DNA of 35,819 nt. Origin: Terrimonas sp. (GTDB taxonomy: Bacteria > Bacteroidota > Bacteroidia > Chitinophagales > Chitinophagaceae). Under the pieces are notes generated by a model. The model saw only the letters and a list, made by a program, of their open reading frames with translations, did no database searches and had not been told where the DNA came from. Positions 1 to 9,157 of this stretch are shown here, piece by piece. The stretch is from positions 1-35,819 of the forward strand of contig NZ_QCZJ01000042.1 in the NCBI RefSeq assembly GCF_003075435.1. Direction: 5' to 3'. How positions within the stretch are numbered: the stretch's first letter is position 1; each line of letters opens with the position of its first letter. Position numbers and translations under genes: made by a program.

Positions 1-410
1 AACAAAACCTGGGTGGTGATGTATTGAATATAGTAAGTAAAAACGCATTGGTAAGCGGGCCGAATAATGCCGGTTATGGTTCTGCAAAAGCTGCGCAGTT
101 GCATTTGTCAAGACTGAATGCGGCCGAGCTTGGAAAAGATCACATAAGGGTGAATGTAGTAAATCCAGATGCTGTGATTTCCGGCAGTAATATATGGAGC
201 GGCGGCTGGGCTGAAGGTCGTGCAAAAGCGTATGGTATTAAAGTAGAAGAGCTGCCTAAATACTATGCAGGCCGCACATTGCTTAATGAAATTATTTTAC
301 CGGAAGATATTGCCAATGCATGTTTTGCTTTTGTGGGCGGTCTGCTGAATAAATCAACAGGTAATGTATTGAATGTTGATGGTGGTGTGGCGATGGCGTT
401 TGTGAGATAG
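1..410 (+). CDS. C-terminal part of bifunctional rhamnulose-1-phosphate aldolase / short-chain dehydrogenase (5' end outside window)
   Basis: The frame is open from base 3, so the ATG-less beginning is the window edge and not a real start. The visible 135 or so residues are the C-terminal short-chain dehydrogenase half. They hold the catalytic YxxxK as YGSAKAA, the segment NVVNPDAV after the active site, and the terminal NVDGG-type SDR ending. The close wording around KNALVSGPNNAGYGSAKAA and GGWAEGRAKAYGI is what I know from the roughly 700-residue bifunctional proteins in which an N-terminal class II aldolase cleaves rhamnulose-1-phosphate and the SDR domain oxidises the lactaldehyde formed. 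The aldolase half is not visible, so the substrate is inferred from family resemblance. The protein is cytoplasmic. A stand-alone SDR is less likely because of the long specific match. Confidence 0.8.
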   Translation, partial: QNLGGDVLNIVSKNALVSGPNNAGYGSAKAAQLHLSRLNAAELGKDHIRVNVVNPDAVISGSNIWSGGWAEGRAKAYGIKVEELPKYYAGRTLLNEIILPEDIANACFAFVGGLLNKSTGNVLNVDGGVAMAFVR

Positions 411-685
411 GGGAGTAGCTTTACGAGTATAGGGGGCTTGTAAGGGAATGCAACTGTATGCAATGGCGTGAATTGCTCAATACCAATGCTATTGTGATTG
501 ACCTGAATAGTGAGCACACGAAAGAAGTCGATGACTATAAGAAAATTCAATGGCGCCAGGTAAAAACTACATTTTTAAAACTTATATACAAAGCATTTAA
601 TCATGCCTAACGCCAAACCCGTCCTATGTTGAGTGCTGGGCTTTTTATCGGGCATCTCCATCTGATAAGTCACAATTCTTTCGTT
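411..685. other. Intergenic stretch with one short unexplained reading frame
   Basis: Between the dehydrogenase stop and the end of the broken AraC gene there is no recognised gene. On the plus strand a frame is open from 419 to 610; with the ATG at 458 it would encode 50 residues including WRELLNTNAIVIDLN and DDYKKIQWRQVKTTF. The composition looks protein-like, but I recognise no family and there is no clear promoter. It may be the remnant of a longer gene. No convincing terminator was seen. Confidence 0.3.
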
Positions 686-1438
686 TCAGTTAAATGATTG
701 CCGGAATTCCAAAGGCGAGAGATTTGTCTTTTTTTTGAATAGTTTGCTAAATGATCGAGAATGTTCAAAACCAAGCTCATAAGCAATTTCACTGATTGAA
801 AGATACGTCGTTGATAGTTTTTCTTTTGCTTTTTTAATCAGCTTTTCGTGAATGTGTTGTTATGTACTTTGCCCTGTCAGCATTTTCAATAAACTGCTTA
901 AATATTTTGGCGATATATTTAATGTACCTGCGATATATTGAACTGACGGCAAACCTTTTGTTGCCAAATCTTCGTTGTTGAAATAGTTTGTAAGCAAATT
1001 TTCTAATTGGTCAAGGATTTGATGATTTGATTTGTCTTTTGTAATAAACTGGCGATTGTAAAAACGTTCAGAATAATTGAGCAATGTTTCAATATGCGAA
1101 ATAATAATGTTTTGACTAAACCTGTCAATATTAGCGTGATATTCTTGTTTGATGTTCTCTACAATATCGTTTAGTATTTTTTCTTCTTTGTCCGGTAAAA
1201 ACAATGCCTCATTTACCGAGTAATCAAAAAACTCATATCGTTTGATTGTTTTTCCAAGTGATGTATTCCAAAGGAAGTCAGGGTGAATGAGTAAAATCCA
1301 CCCCGAACGTTCTTGATTTATTATCTCATTTGGATTCTGTTCAACTCTTAAAACCTGATTAGGGGATAAAAAATACATTACACCCTCGTCAAAGTCATAT
1401 TGTTGTTGTGTGTCCCTTCGTCCAATCCCATGTTGTCT
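686..1438 (-). pseudogene. AraC-family transcriptional regulator, 5'-truncated and interrupted by a nonsense codon
   Basis: Reading from about 1438 down to the stop at 686-688, one frame encodes most of an AraC regulator: a cupin-like sensing part (DFDEGVMYFLSPNQVL), the helical linker (NYSERFYNRQF), and two helix-turn-helix motifs (GLPSVQYIAGTLNISPKYL and SISEIAYELGFEHSRSFSKL). The frame is broken by TAA at 860-862, where relatives usually have Gln (TGQST-stop-QHIHEKL), so CAA to TAA is the likely lesion. Upstream the frame closes at 1439-1441 just where the IS66 remnant begins, so about the first 80 residues are gone. It is clearly related to the intact regulator at 27895-28812, sharing NEAL.L and ERFY.RQF. 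Translation from ATG 1378 would give only 172 residues, without the second DNA-binding helix set. Confidence 0.85.
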
Positions 1439-1439
1439 T

Positions 1440-2848
1440 TAAATTTTAGAGGTGCGAGCTTTGCCAGATGGAAAATCAAAATCAATCAAAGGCGGAATCG
1501 ATGCGCCGGCATATAGAACAACAAACATACTGTGATAAAAACCACGCTGAAAAATCATTTGAAAAAAAGCAGACCGCACTTGCTGTAAAGCACCCCGGTC
1601 GTAATCCATTACCGGACAGCCTTCGCCGTGAGGTAACCACGTTACAACCAGATGAAGATCTAAGCACCTTAAAGTCAGTAGGCAAAGAAGTAACCGAGCA
1701 GTTGGAGTATCAACCCGGTGAATTGTATGTAAAACAAATTATCCGCCCTGAGTATATAAAACCGTCCGCTTATGGCTTAAACGCAAAGCGCGTGATAGCA
1801 CCATTGCCCGCTATGCCATTAGAAAAGTCTATTGCAGGCGCATCATTGCTTACGCATTTACTGGTGAGCAAATTTGTAGATCACCAGCCGGTATATCGCC
1901 AATTAGAAATATTTAGACGACAAAACGTTACTATCAATCACAGCACGGTATCGGGCTGGATAAAAGATGCAGTTGCACTTATAGAACCAGTATACAACCT
2001 GCATTGTAAAGATGTTTTAAACAGCAGCTACCTGAATGCAGACGAAACAACCATAAAAGTTTTAGATAAGGACAAAAAAGGAACTACGCACCAGGGATAC
2101 TACTGGGTATATTACGATACCGGGCAAAAACTGGCATTGTTCGATTACCAGCCTGGCAGAGGAGCCTTATACCCGAAGGCAATGTTGCATAACTTCAAAG
2201 GCTACCTGCAAACAGATGGCTATAATGCTTACGAGACCTTCGACAAAGTAGAAGGTGTAACTACTTTATGTTGCTGGGCACATGCACGCAGAAAGTTTTT
2301 TGAAGCCCTGCAGTATGATAAATACTATGGACAGATGCTGTTAAGCCAAATACAATCATTGTATAAAATAGAAGAATGGTGCAGGGATCACCATTATACA
2401 CCGGAGCAAATAAAAGCATACGGCGGGTAGTATGCCGTACCCATACTTGAGAATATGCACGGCAATATGCAGGAATTTTTGACCAAAACACTTCCCCAAA
2501 GTCCGTTGGGGAAAGCAATTACCTATACACTCAAGAGATGGGAGAAACTATGCGTATATACGAGCGATGGCATATTGCAGATAGATAATAACCTGGTAGA
2601 AAACAGTATCCGTCCGGTGGCACTGGGCAGAAAGAACTATTTGTTTGCCGGTAGCCACGAAAGAGCCCAGGATACAGCAATGCTGTACAGCCTGTTTGCC
2701 ATCTGTCGCCTGCGCAACCTTAACCCGGAGCAATAGCTTACATAATCTGTTTGAAAAAATCAAAAACACCCCGAAAGAAAACTTACACTTACTGCTACCG
2801 CAAAATTATACAGCGGATTTTAATAAACATTGACGGGGTTCGTCAATG
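1440..2848 (+). mobile_element. Remnant of an IS66-family insertion sequence
   Basis: The stretch holds only the TnpC-type transposase, without the tnpA and tnpB genes that full IS66 elements carry. It sits against the truncated end of the AraC pseudogene, which marks the left limit at roughly 1440. The right limit is uncertain. Just after the last coding remnant there is a perfect 8-bp inverted repeat, CATTGACG (2828-2835) and CGTCAATG (2841-2848), separated by 5 bases. I could not identify matching terminal inverted repeats or a target duplication, so both borders are approximate. Confidence 0.6.
1468..2833 (+). pseudogene. IS66-family transposase (TnpC-like), decayed
   Basis: The first piece (1468-2430) carries the zinc-binding/linker part (HPGRNPLPDSLRRE, GKEVTEQLEYQPG) and much of the DDE catalytic core: NADETTIKV with the first Asp, LQTDGYNAY with the second, and CCWAHARRKFFEA. 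The second piece (2455-2736) continues in the same frame and carries IDNNLVENSIRPVALGRKN with the catalytic Glu. Three lesions are visible. The usual N-terminal coiled coil of about 60 residues is missing. TAG at 2428-2430 separates the two pieces. TAG at 2734-2736 stands where relatives have Trp and is followed by a one-base shift, after which the C-terminal tail (LHNLFEKIKNTPKENL) reads in another frame to 2833. It should not be functional. The DDE residues themselves are intact. Confidence 0.9.
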
Positions 2849-3349
2849 GGATACTTTCCTTTTGATCAAAGCAAAGAGAGATGGAGTATGTACATATTGA
2901 AGAAATATATTTTGCCCTGGCTGTACAGGGCTAAAATATTGACAGGTAAGGCATAGCTAAATGAGACAAATTATACTGCATACAAAAATCTCATCCCGTT
3001 AGTAGTGTTTATATCAAAATGGAATTTTTTTCTCAATTTACCAGATGGTGAAAACTTATGGTAATGGGGCCTGACAAAATAACGAATCTTCAGTGGCAGA
3101 TCAAACAAAGCTGGATCGATTCATGTAGGGAACCAGTTCTTAATATGCGATAGCCTATTAACAATGCAAAGGAAAAATAACACATCGCCAACCAGATTTT
3201 TGAGATCACAGGATAGTAATCTGTATTTTATCTTATTAATCAATGTTATTCCATGCAACTCCTGTTGCAGCAGTAACTATTAGCTTGCATAATTTTTGTG
3301 GATACTATTTCGGATGAAGATATGGTAAGATTTGAGCGTGATAAACATA
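2849..3349. other. 500-bp region without a recognisable gene
   Basis: AT-rich sequence between the IS66 remnant and the stop of the lipoprotein gene. Only very short frames are open on either strand. The one point of interest is a 12-base match (AGTAATCTGTAT, 3215-3226) to the right half of the two putative AraC operators near 28.9 and 32.9 kb. I looked on the minus strand for the lost N-terminal part of the AraC pseudogene and did not find it. Confidence 0.5.
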
Positions 3350-5812
3350 CTACAATTGAATGCAGGTTTCAGAATTTAATACAGTATAGCAAGCACTAAC
3401 AGTTTTATTTGCCCAGTTCGGAACGAATCTTAAAGCGCCACTATATAGTTCATTACCTAATAAACCATACACCTTGCCACTACCTGTTATAGATACGCTG
3501 GAATTTGTAACGACTACACGCAGGGTTGTTTTTATCAGAGGAGTATTGTAATTATGCTGTCCTGTGAGTGTAAAGTCATTCGCTCCACGGTAGCTACCGC
3601 TTAGGGCAACGCTTACAAAATACAAATCTATGGAGCCGGTAATGGACACACCGTTGTTATTGGCCCTTGTGGTAACATTAGCAAAGGTAAAAGTATGCCC
3701 CCCGATAGGTACTGAAGCGTTAAAACTACCTGCCAGGTTAATTTCGGTAGCGGTTATAGATCCCTCCAGCTTCCTGTTTCCAAAAGGCCGCAGATCAAAA
3801 ATACCGCTGAAATGAATTCCGTTCTTCTTTGAAATACTGATGATGCCGTTGGCATGAGGAAGAGATGTTGCGCCGAACAACATGATGCCGGCATTGGCTT
3901 CTCCTTCCAGCAGAAAGTCCCCGGAAGTGAGTTTCCCTTTTACGCTTAACCACCCTGCATAAGGAACCTGCACTTTACCTTCCAGTTCAAATCCTTCTCC
4001 CTGTTTTACTGAAAATTTCATATCCGCTGTTGGTAATCTAAACCCATTTCCCAAATCAATCTCTACACCTGCTTTCAGCATTCCTGAAAAAGCTATTTTC
4101 TGGTTGATAAAGCTTCCTGTAATTGCTGCTTCTCCAAGTCCGAACGGCAATATAATATCACCATGCATGGTAATTCCCTCTTTACTATCAAGCTTTAGGT
4201 TTAGGTTAGCGGCCCCTAATTCTACCCCATCAACTATAAAGCTGTGGTCAACCACTTTTGTAAGTGTACACCTTTCCCTGCTTAAAACGCCTTTGGTTTC
4301 GCCTTTAAGATGAAAAGGACCAACCTCCATATCTCTGTTGGTGCCAATTTCAATGCTGTCTTTGTTGATATAAAAATATGCCAGCCCCAAATCAAGGTCT
4401 CCATAAAATGGCAGGACTATTCTGGCGCTTTCTTCCCGGTAAATACTAAAATTATCTTTTGCAGGACCAACACTCAGGTAAAAAAAGTTGGAAACCGCTG
4501 GTATGGGGACTAATAAAATGTGTTTTTTTATATCATCACCAAACAGATCAGTTAATAAAACGCCATTTTGTTGTCCTCCAAATCGCAGATAAGAAAGAGA
4601 TGGGTCACTGATAATGGCCCTATAGCCAGGGCGTTGAAATTGAAAAGTAGCGTTTACTAGTTCAAGGTTTATGTCAGCGTTAAAAACGTCCACTCCAACA
4701 ATATTATTCAAGTTTGCAAGCGAGTTAAAAATGCCATCAGCTACAGGGTTCGCCAATGGATCAATTGACCCCGTAACATTTATCATGTATCCATGATCCT
4801 GTTTGTCATTCAGATAATCCAGAATGGCATCATAATTATCCTCAACTGATAATGCTGGAGCCGGTACAATTGTTTTTTGAGGAATGTGGATATACATATC
4901 TCCGGTAACCTGTAATAAACCTTTGGTTAGAGGTATCGGAATGTTTGCCAATCTTAGATAAAAATGAGAAGAAGCTTTTTCGAAACTATTATAACCATAT
5001 TTACTTATGAAATACTCATTGTTAGCGATTTTGAAATCATAGGGAGTTGAGGTGAACCTGGCCTGGTTTGAAATTCCAACAATTGCCTGCATATCAACCA
5101 TTGGTACATATACTCCTATTGCTTCCTGGGCAGTTTGACTAACCGTTTCCCAATATATTGCCGCTTCGTCATTGCCTTCAATTTCAGAAGGCAAATCAGG
5201 CATCGAAATTTCCCCTTTCAAAAGTATCGCGGGGTCAAGTGGATCCAGGTAAAATTCCTTAAAATGATAACGAAGCTTATTCAGTTTATGTCTTAACTCA
5301 AACTTCGCATCTCTTGATTCATTATAAAGTTTGAAACGCAAGTATCTTGTTTCCGGGTTCAGGGGAACTTCAGTACCATAGTTATTAATATAATATTGGC
5401 CTGTTTCGTATTCTATATGACCTTCTATCTCTTTCCATACATATGTTTTTAGCATTTCCCCGAATAATCCCACATCAGGAAATTTTACCATGGTGGTGCC
5501 GGAAATTGAAGTAACGACTCCACCCGGCCCCGTTATTACTTCAAACCTGCCTTCTCCTATTTCAAATTCCAGGTCTTCACTTGTTTTGGTACCCAATGTT
5601 CCGCTAAACTCGTATCCATTTTCAGTTTCTGTTATATTATCGGCAACTATGGTGAAACCGCCCTGGCCGGGAGTGGGATCATTTAACTCCACTATAACCG
5701 GATCTGGTTTTACCATATCCTTTTGGCAGGAAAAGCAAAACACGACCGCTAATACCAGGCTGATCGTTTTGAAGGAGGAGGCATAACAATTCATAACAGC
5801 ATCTTTTGGCAT
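3350..5812 (-). CDS. Large secreted lipoprotein, family not recognised
   Basis: The protein has 820 residues; an internal ATG at codon 7 (5794) is a better start because the signal peptide follows directly. A hydrophobic stretch (SLVLAVVFCF) ends in FSCQKD, so Cys29 is a probable lipidation site, and the next residues are acidic and proline-rich, as in Bacteroidota surface lipoproteins. The rest is rich in Gly, Ile, Val, Thr and alternating polar residues. Many short strands of the pattern hydrophobic-x-GxI/LxG appear in the last 350 residues (for example EGSITATEINLAGSF, GVSITGSIDLYFV), which suggests a repetitive all-beta fold such as a beta-solenoid or an AsmA-like sheet. I recognise no enzyme motif. 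The gene lies 100 bp behind the hybrid regulator on the same strand and could be co-transcribed with it. Function unknown. Confidence 0.85.
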   Translation of the reverse strand: MPKDAVMNCYASSFKTISLVLAVVFCFSCQKDMVKPDPVIVELNDPTPGQGGFTIVADNITETENGYEFSGTLGTKTSEDLEFEIGEGRFEVITGPGGVVTSISGTTMVKFPDVGLFGEMLKTYVWKEIEGHIEYETGQYYINNYGTEVPLNPETRYLRFKLYNESRDAKFELRHKLNKLRYHFKEFYLDPLDPAILLKGEISMPDLPSEIEGNDEAAIYWETVSQTAQEAIGVYVPMVDMQAIVGISNQARFTSTPYDFKIANNEYFISKYGYNSFEKASSHFYLRLANIPIPLTKGLLQVTGDMYIHIPQKTIVPAPALSVEDNYDAILDYLNDKQDHGYMINVTGSIDPLANPVADGIFNSLANLNNIVGVDVFNADINLELVNATFQFQRPGYRAIISDPSLSYLRFGGQQNGVLLTDLFGDDIKKHILLVPIPAVSNFFYLSVGPAKDNFSIYREESARIVLPFYGDLDLGLAYFYINKDSIEIGTNRDMEVGPFHLKGETKGVLSRERCTLTKVVDHSFIVDGVELGAANLNLKLDSKEGITMHGDIILPFGLGEAAITGSFINQKIAFSGMLKAGVEIDLGNGFRLPTADMKFSVKQGEGFELEGKVQVPYAGWLSVKGKLTSGDFLLEGEANAGIMLFGATSLPHANGIISISKKNGIHFSGIFDLRPFGNRKLEGSITATEINLAGSFNASVPIGGHTFTFANVTTRANNNGVSITGSIDLYFVSVALSGSYRGANDFTLTGQHNYNTPLIKTTLRVVVTNSSVSITGSGKVYGLLGNELYSGALRFVPNWANKTVSACYTVLNSETCIQL

Positions 5813-5912
5813 GATTTAATAGCTTCAAAGCAACAACATATCATGCCAGCGCTATATAACACAGGTCGCAAAGAGTAGCAAAAATGTCGCGCCATTGCTG
5901 ACTTACACTGAA

Positions 5913-8879
5913 TTATGTATCACCGGCTTTAGCCTGTGCCGGTGTAATACCATATTGCTGTAAAAAAACCTTGCTGAAGTAAGATGGACTACTGAAACCT
6001 ACCTTGTAACTGATTTCAGCAATGGTGCCTGCATTTTGTCTGATCATTTCCATCGCCTTGTTCAACCGGTATGACCTGATAAATGCTGTGGGAGATTGAT
6101 TGGTAAGGGCATTCAGTTTTCTATGTAACTGGGAACGACTCATGCCCGCTTCTTTTGCCAGGTGAACAACGCTGAGGTTTTCATCACTCATCTGTTCTTC
6201 CACCACCTGCATTATTCTCTGTAAAAAAACCTCTTCCATTGAAGGAATGACAATGTCTTTAGGTTTCAGTATTAGCTCTTTCCTGTATTTTTCCTGTAAT
6301 AGTTTCCGGCTCTCCAGCAGATTACTAATTCGTAGCAGCAGTTCTTTTGGGGAAAATGGTTTAATCAGGTACTCGTCTGCCTTTTGTTGCAGTCCCATTA
6401 TTTTATCCTCAACCGATGCTTTAGCTGTGAGTAATATTAACGGTATATGGCTGGTTCTTGCATCTTTTTTCAATGCTTCGCATACTTCATAACCATTCTT
6501 TTCCGGCATCACAACATCACTTATAATCAGGTCGGGAATGATTTCATTAGCCGTTTTTATGCCATCTGCCCCGTTGGTAGCTTCTGCTATAGTATACTTA
6601 TGATGCAGAATATCCTTTACATACAGCATTACATCTTTATTGTCTTCAATCACCAGTATAAGGGGCGCTTTTTCTTTTGTTTCGTCCGACAAAGAGTTGC
6701 CTGGCAGGACTGCCTGAACTTCATCAAAGCCGGGAGTGATTTGTTGTGCCGGTTGCAACATTTCATGGTTTTCCGGCAAGGGTAATGAAACAACTATTTC
6801 GGTGCCTTCGCCTGGCTTGCTGAAAGCAGCGATATCCCCATTGTGCAGGCGAACCAGTTCTTTTGATAAAGCAAGGCCGATACCGCTTCCGGCATAATGG
6901 GACTTTTGTGCTTCAGCTCCCTGGTAAAACCTGTTGAATATGTGCGGAATATCTTTTTCGTCAATGCCTATACCTGTATCCTGTACCTGTATATCACACC
7001 AGGATATACCTTCCCTTTCAACAAGACGGATTGATACAGTTATTTTTCCGTTCTCATTGGTGAATTTGAATGCATTCGATAACAGGTTGATCATAACGGT
7101 TTCTATTTTTTCCCTGTCAACCGGTATTACCAGGTGCTGAATAGCTGAATCAATGCTCAGGTTAATTTGTTTATCGGCTGCCATCGATGAGAAATTCGTT
7201 GTTACCCCGCGCACCAGTGAAACAATATCCAACGTAGTAATACTCATCTCAAGGTTGCCTGATTCCAGTTTAGACGAATAGAGCAACTGGTCAACGAGGC
7301 CGAGCAACCGCCGGGCGCTTCGCTCTACCATTCCCAATTGTTTAATCATCTGAAGGTCGCTGGTTGAAGCGTGTATGGTTTCGATGGGGCCCAATATTAA
7401 TGTAAGCGGAGTTCTGAACTCATGTGATATGTTGGAGAAGAAACGTGATTTCATCTGTTCCAACTCTTTCTCTTTTTCCAGCAAGCGAAGGTTTTTGCGG
7501 CCGATTGTACGTTCCCGGAAATATAACGGCAGCAATACCGCTGCAATTAAAGTGCCGGCCAACACATAAGCCCTGCGCCTGAATGTTGCGGCTTCCTGTT
7601 GCTCACGGAGCAGGATGATCGTGTTATCTTTTTTTTCTGCTTCGTATCGTTCACGCAATTCTTCTGCTTGTTTTGATTTTTCAGCATTAAAGAGCGAGTC
7701 TTTGATAGCCGTATGACTTACAAGGGCGTCATATGCTTTCGCGTAATCTTGCTGTGCACTGTAAATTCTGGATAGAATGGAATATGCGAGTTTTTGGTCA
7801 TAAAGCAACTCATTATCAATGGCGAGGTTGAGTTGTTTTTTTGCATAATATGAAGCAGAATCAAATTTTTTCTGTGAGAGATAATTTTCAGCCATGTGCC
7901 CGGAAGTATATACGTTTTGATAGCTGTAACCCATTTCCTCCGCCAGTGCAAAAGCCTCTTTCAAAAATATAGTTGCTTTTTCGTATGCCTTTTGCCCGGA
8001 ATAATAACTTCCAATATTGTCGAGATTGGTAATGATCAGATCATGATTGTTGATCCGCCGGGCTATTTCGAGCGACTGATCATAATAGTGCAAAGCAGAA
8101 TCGGATCGGCCTGACTGACTGTGCACAGACCCCAGGTTTACCATTGACCAGGCCTGAAGATTTTCATTTTTAATTTTAGTGCTTAGGTTAAGCTCCTGGT
8201 GCATATACTCCAACGCTTTATCCCGATTACCCATTTCCTCAAAAGTTACTCCCAGGTTTCCAAGTAACATGGCCAGCGCTAAGTCATCCTGTAGTTCTGT
8301 ATAATATTGTTCTGATATGAGAAAGTTTTCAATTGCTGCTGCATAACGCCCTTTAATACTGTTGAGTATCCCGAAGTTTTGGTGACCACGAGCCAGCATA
8401 GTTTGAAAATTGATTTCCTTCGCAATAGTTAGCGATTGCTCTGCTGCAAGAGTAGCGCTGTCATAATTGCCTTTTTGATAATGCAGGAGATATAATTGGT
8501 TGTAGCTGCGGGATATCAGCTGCTTATCTTTAATAGTCTCGCTTATACTGATGGCTTTACGGCAATACTCAAACCCTTCTGCGTGTGCGCCATTGGTACT
8601 GCTTGTGTAAGACATTAACAGCAGGCAATTTGCCAGGATCTCGTTATAGCCTGATTTTGGCAACAGGTTATACGCTTCTTTAGCCAGGCTATCCGCAAGT
8701 TTAATATCGGTTCTCAAATAACTTTCGGCAAGTTGTATCAATGTATCCACGCTGGCTGTATCTGCCTTATTGGCGGTTTCAAAGCTATAAATCACTTGCG
8801 TATTACCCCAGCTTAGTTCTGTTAATGCGAGAAAGAAAATCAGCAAGCCGACAAGTATATATCGTTCAATAATTATCAT
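5913..8879 (-). CDS. Hybrid two-component regulator: TPR sensor, histidine kinase, receiver, AraC DNA-binding domain
   Basis: A 988-residue one-protein signalling system. Residues 1-26 are a signal or first membrane segment. Residues 45-395 form TPR-like helical pairs (GNLGVTFEEMGNRDKALEYM, NLGSVHSQSGRSDSALHYY). A short coiled coil and a membrane segment (about 436-454) follow. The HisKA H-box SNISHEFRTPL places the phospho-His at 486; the ATPase has its N-box near 588-611, G1 DTGIGID at 634-640 and G2 GSGIGLAL at 664-671. The receiver spans 738-858, with acidic pair E745/D746, phospho-acceptor D788 and K840. Residues 880-985 are an AraC-type double helix-turn-helix (LSVVHLAKEAGMSRSQLHRK, IAEISYKVGFSSPSYFSK). 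All catalytic residues are present. In this family the sensor faces the periplasm and the output acts on nearby genes, so the downstream lipoprotein is a candidate target; that is inference. Confidence 0.95.
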   Translation of the reverse strand: MIIIERYILVGLLIFFLALTELSWGNTQVIYSFETANKADTASVDTLIQLAESYLRTDIKLADSLAKEAYNLLPKSGYNEILANCLLLMSYTSSTNGAHAEGFEYCRKAISISETIKDKQLISRSYNQLYLLHYQKGNYDSATLAAEQSLTIAKEINFQTMLARGHQNFGILNSIKGRYAAAIENFLISEQYYTELQDDLALAMLLGNLGVTFEEMGNRDKALEYMHQELNLSTKIKNENLQAWSMVNLGSVHSQSGRSDSALHYYDQSLEIARRINNHDLIITNLDNIGSYYSGQKAYEKATIFLKEAFALAEEMGYSYQNVYTSGHMAENYLSQKKFDSASYYAKKQLNLAIDNELLYDQKLAYSILSRIYSAQQDYAKAYDALVSHTAIKDSLFNAEKSKQAEELRERYEAEKKDNTIILLREQQEAATFRRRAYVLAGTLIAAVLLPLYFRERTIGRKNLRLLEKEKELEQMKSRFFSNISHEFRTPLTLILGPIETIHASTSDLQMIKQLGMVERSARRLLGLVDQLLYSSKLESGNLEMSITTLDIVSLVRGVTTNFSSMAADKQINLSIDSAIQHLVIPVDREKIETVMINLLSNAFKFTNENGKITVSIRLVEREGISWCDIQVQDTGIGIDEKDIPHIFNRFYQGAEAQKSHYAGSGIGLALSKELVRLHNGDIAAFSKPGEGTEIVVSLPLPENHEMLQPAQQITPGFDEVQAVLPGNSLSDETKEKAPLILVIEDNKDVMLYVKDILHHKYTIAEATNGADGIKTANEIIPDLIISDVVMPEKNGYEVCEALKKDARTSHIPLILLTAKASVEDKIMGLQQKADEYLIKPFSPKELLLRISNLLESRKLLQEKYRKELILKPKDIVIPSMEEVFLQRIMQVVEEQMSDENLSVVHLAKEAGMSRSQLHRKLNALTNQSPTAFIRSYRLNKAMEMIRQNAGTIAEISYKVGFSSPSYFSKVFLQQYGITPAQAKAGDT

Positions 8880-9157
8880 GAATCCAGAAAATGATATAAG
8901 TAAGATACAACAGTTTTCACCTGTTGTCCCTCAATCATATATATTGCATAAATAAATCTTGACATTGTTGCCATCATATATACACACTTTCAAGTATTAA
9001 TCATACCAACTACAATACTGGAAAAGTATTCCGATAAAAATCCTGAAAACGAATTCCTGTTCCGAAAAAGCCTGTTTGTAGGAATACAGGCGTATAACAG
9101 GAAAAGTTGCAAGAGCTCCTACAACGTTCATAGTTGGTAGATGTCTGTATGTTTAAA
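8880..9157. promoter_or_regulatory. Upstream region of the hybrid regulator with a 7-bp inverted repeat
   Basis: A 278-bp gap between two minus-strand genes should contain the regulator promoter. ACAACAG at 8907-8913 and CTGTTGT at 8921-8927 form a perfect inverted repeat with a 7-base spacer, 27 bp before the start codon. A second, weaker pair is GCCTGT/ACAGGC at 9070-9091. Either could be an operator or simply an RNA hairpin. No poly-T tract reads as a terminator for the upstream TPR gene. Confidence 0.35.

Noticed and set aside
2860-2960. A plus-strand frame with FDQSKERWSMYILKKYILPW after the IS66 remnant resembled the start of an AraC regulator
   Set aside because: The match to the AraC N-terminus is only a few residues, the orientation is opposite to the pseudogene, and the frame closes quickly.
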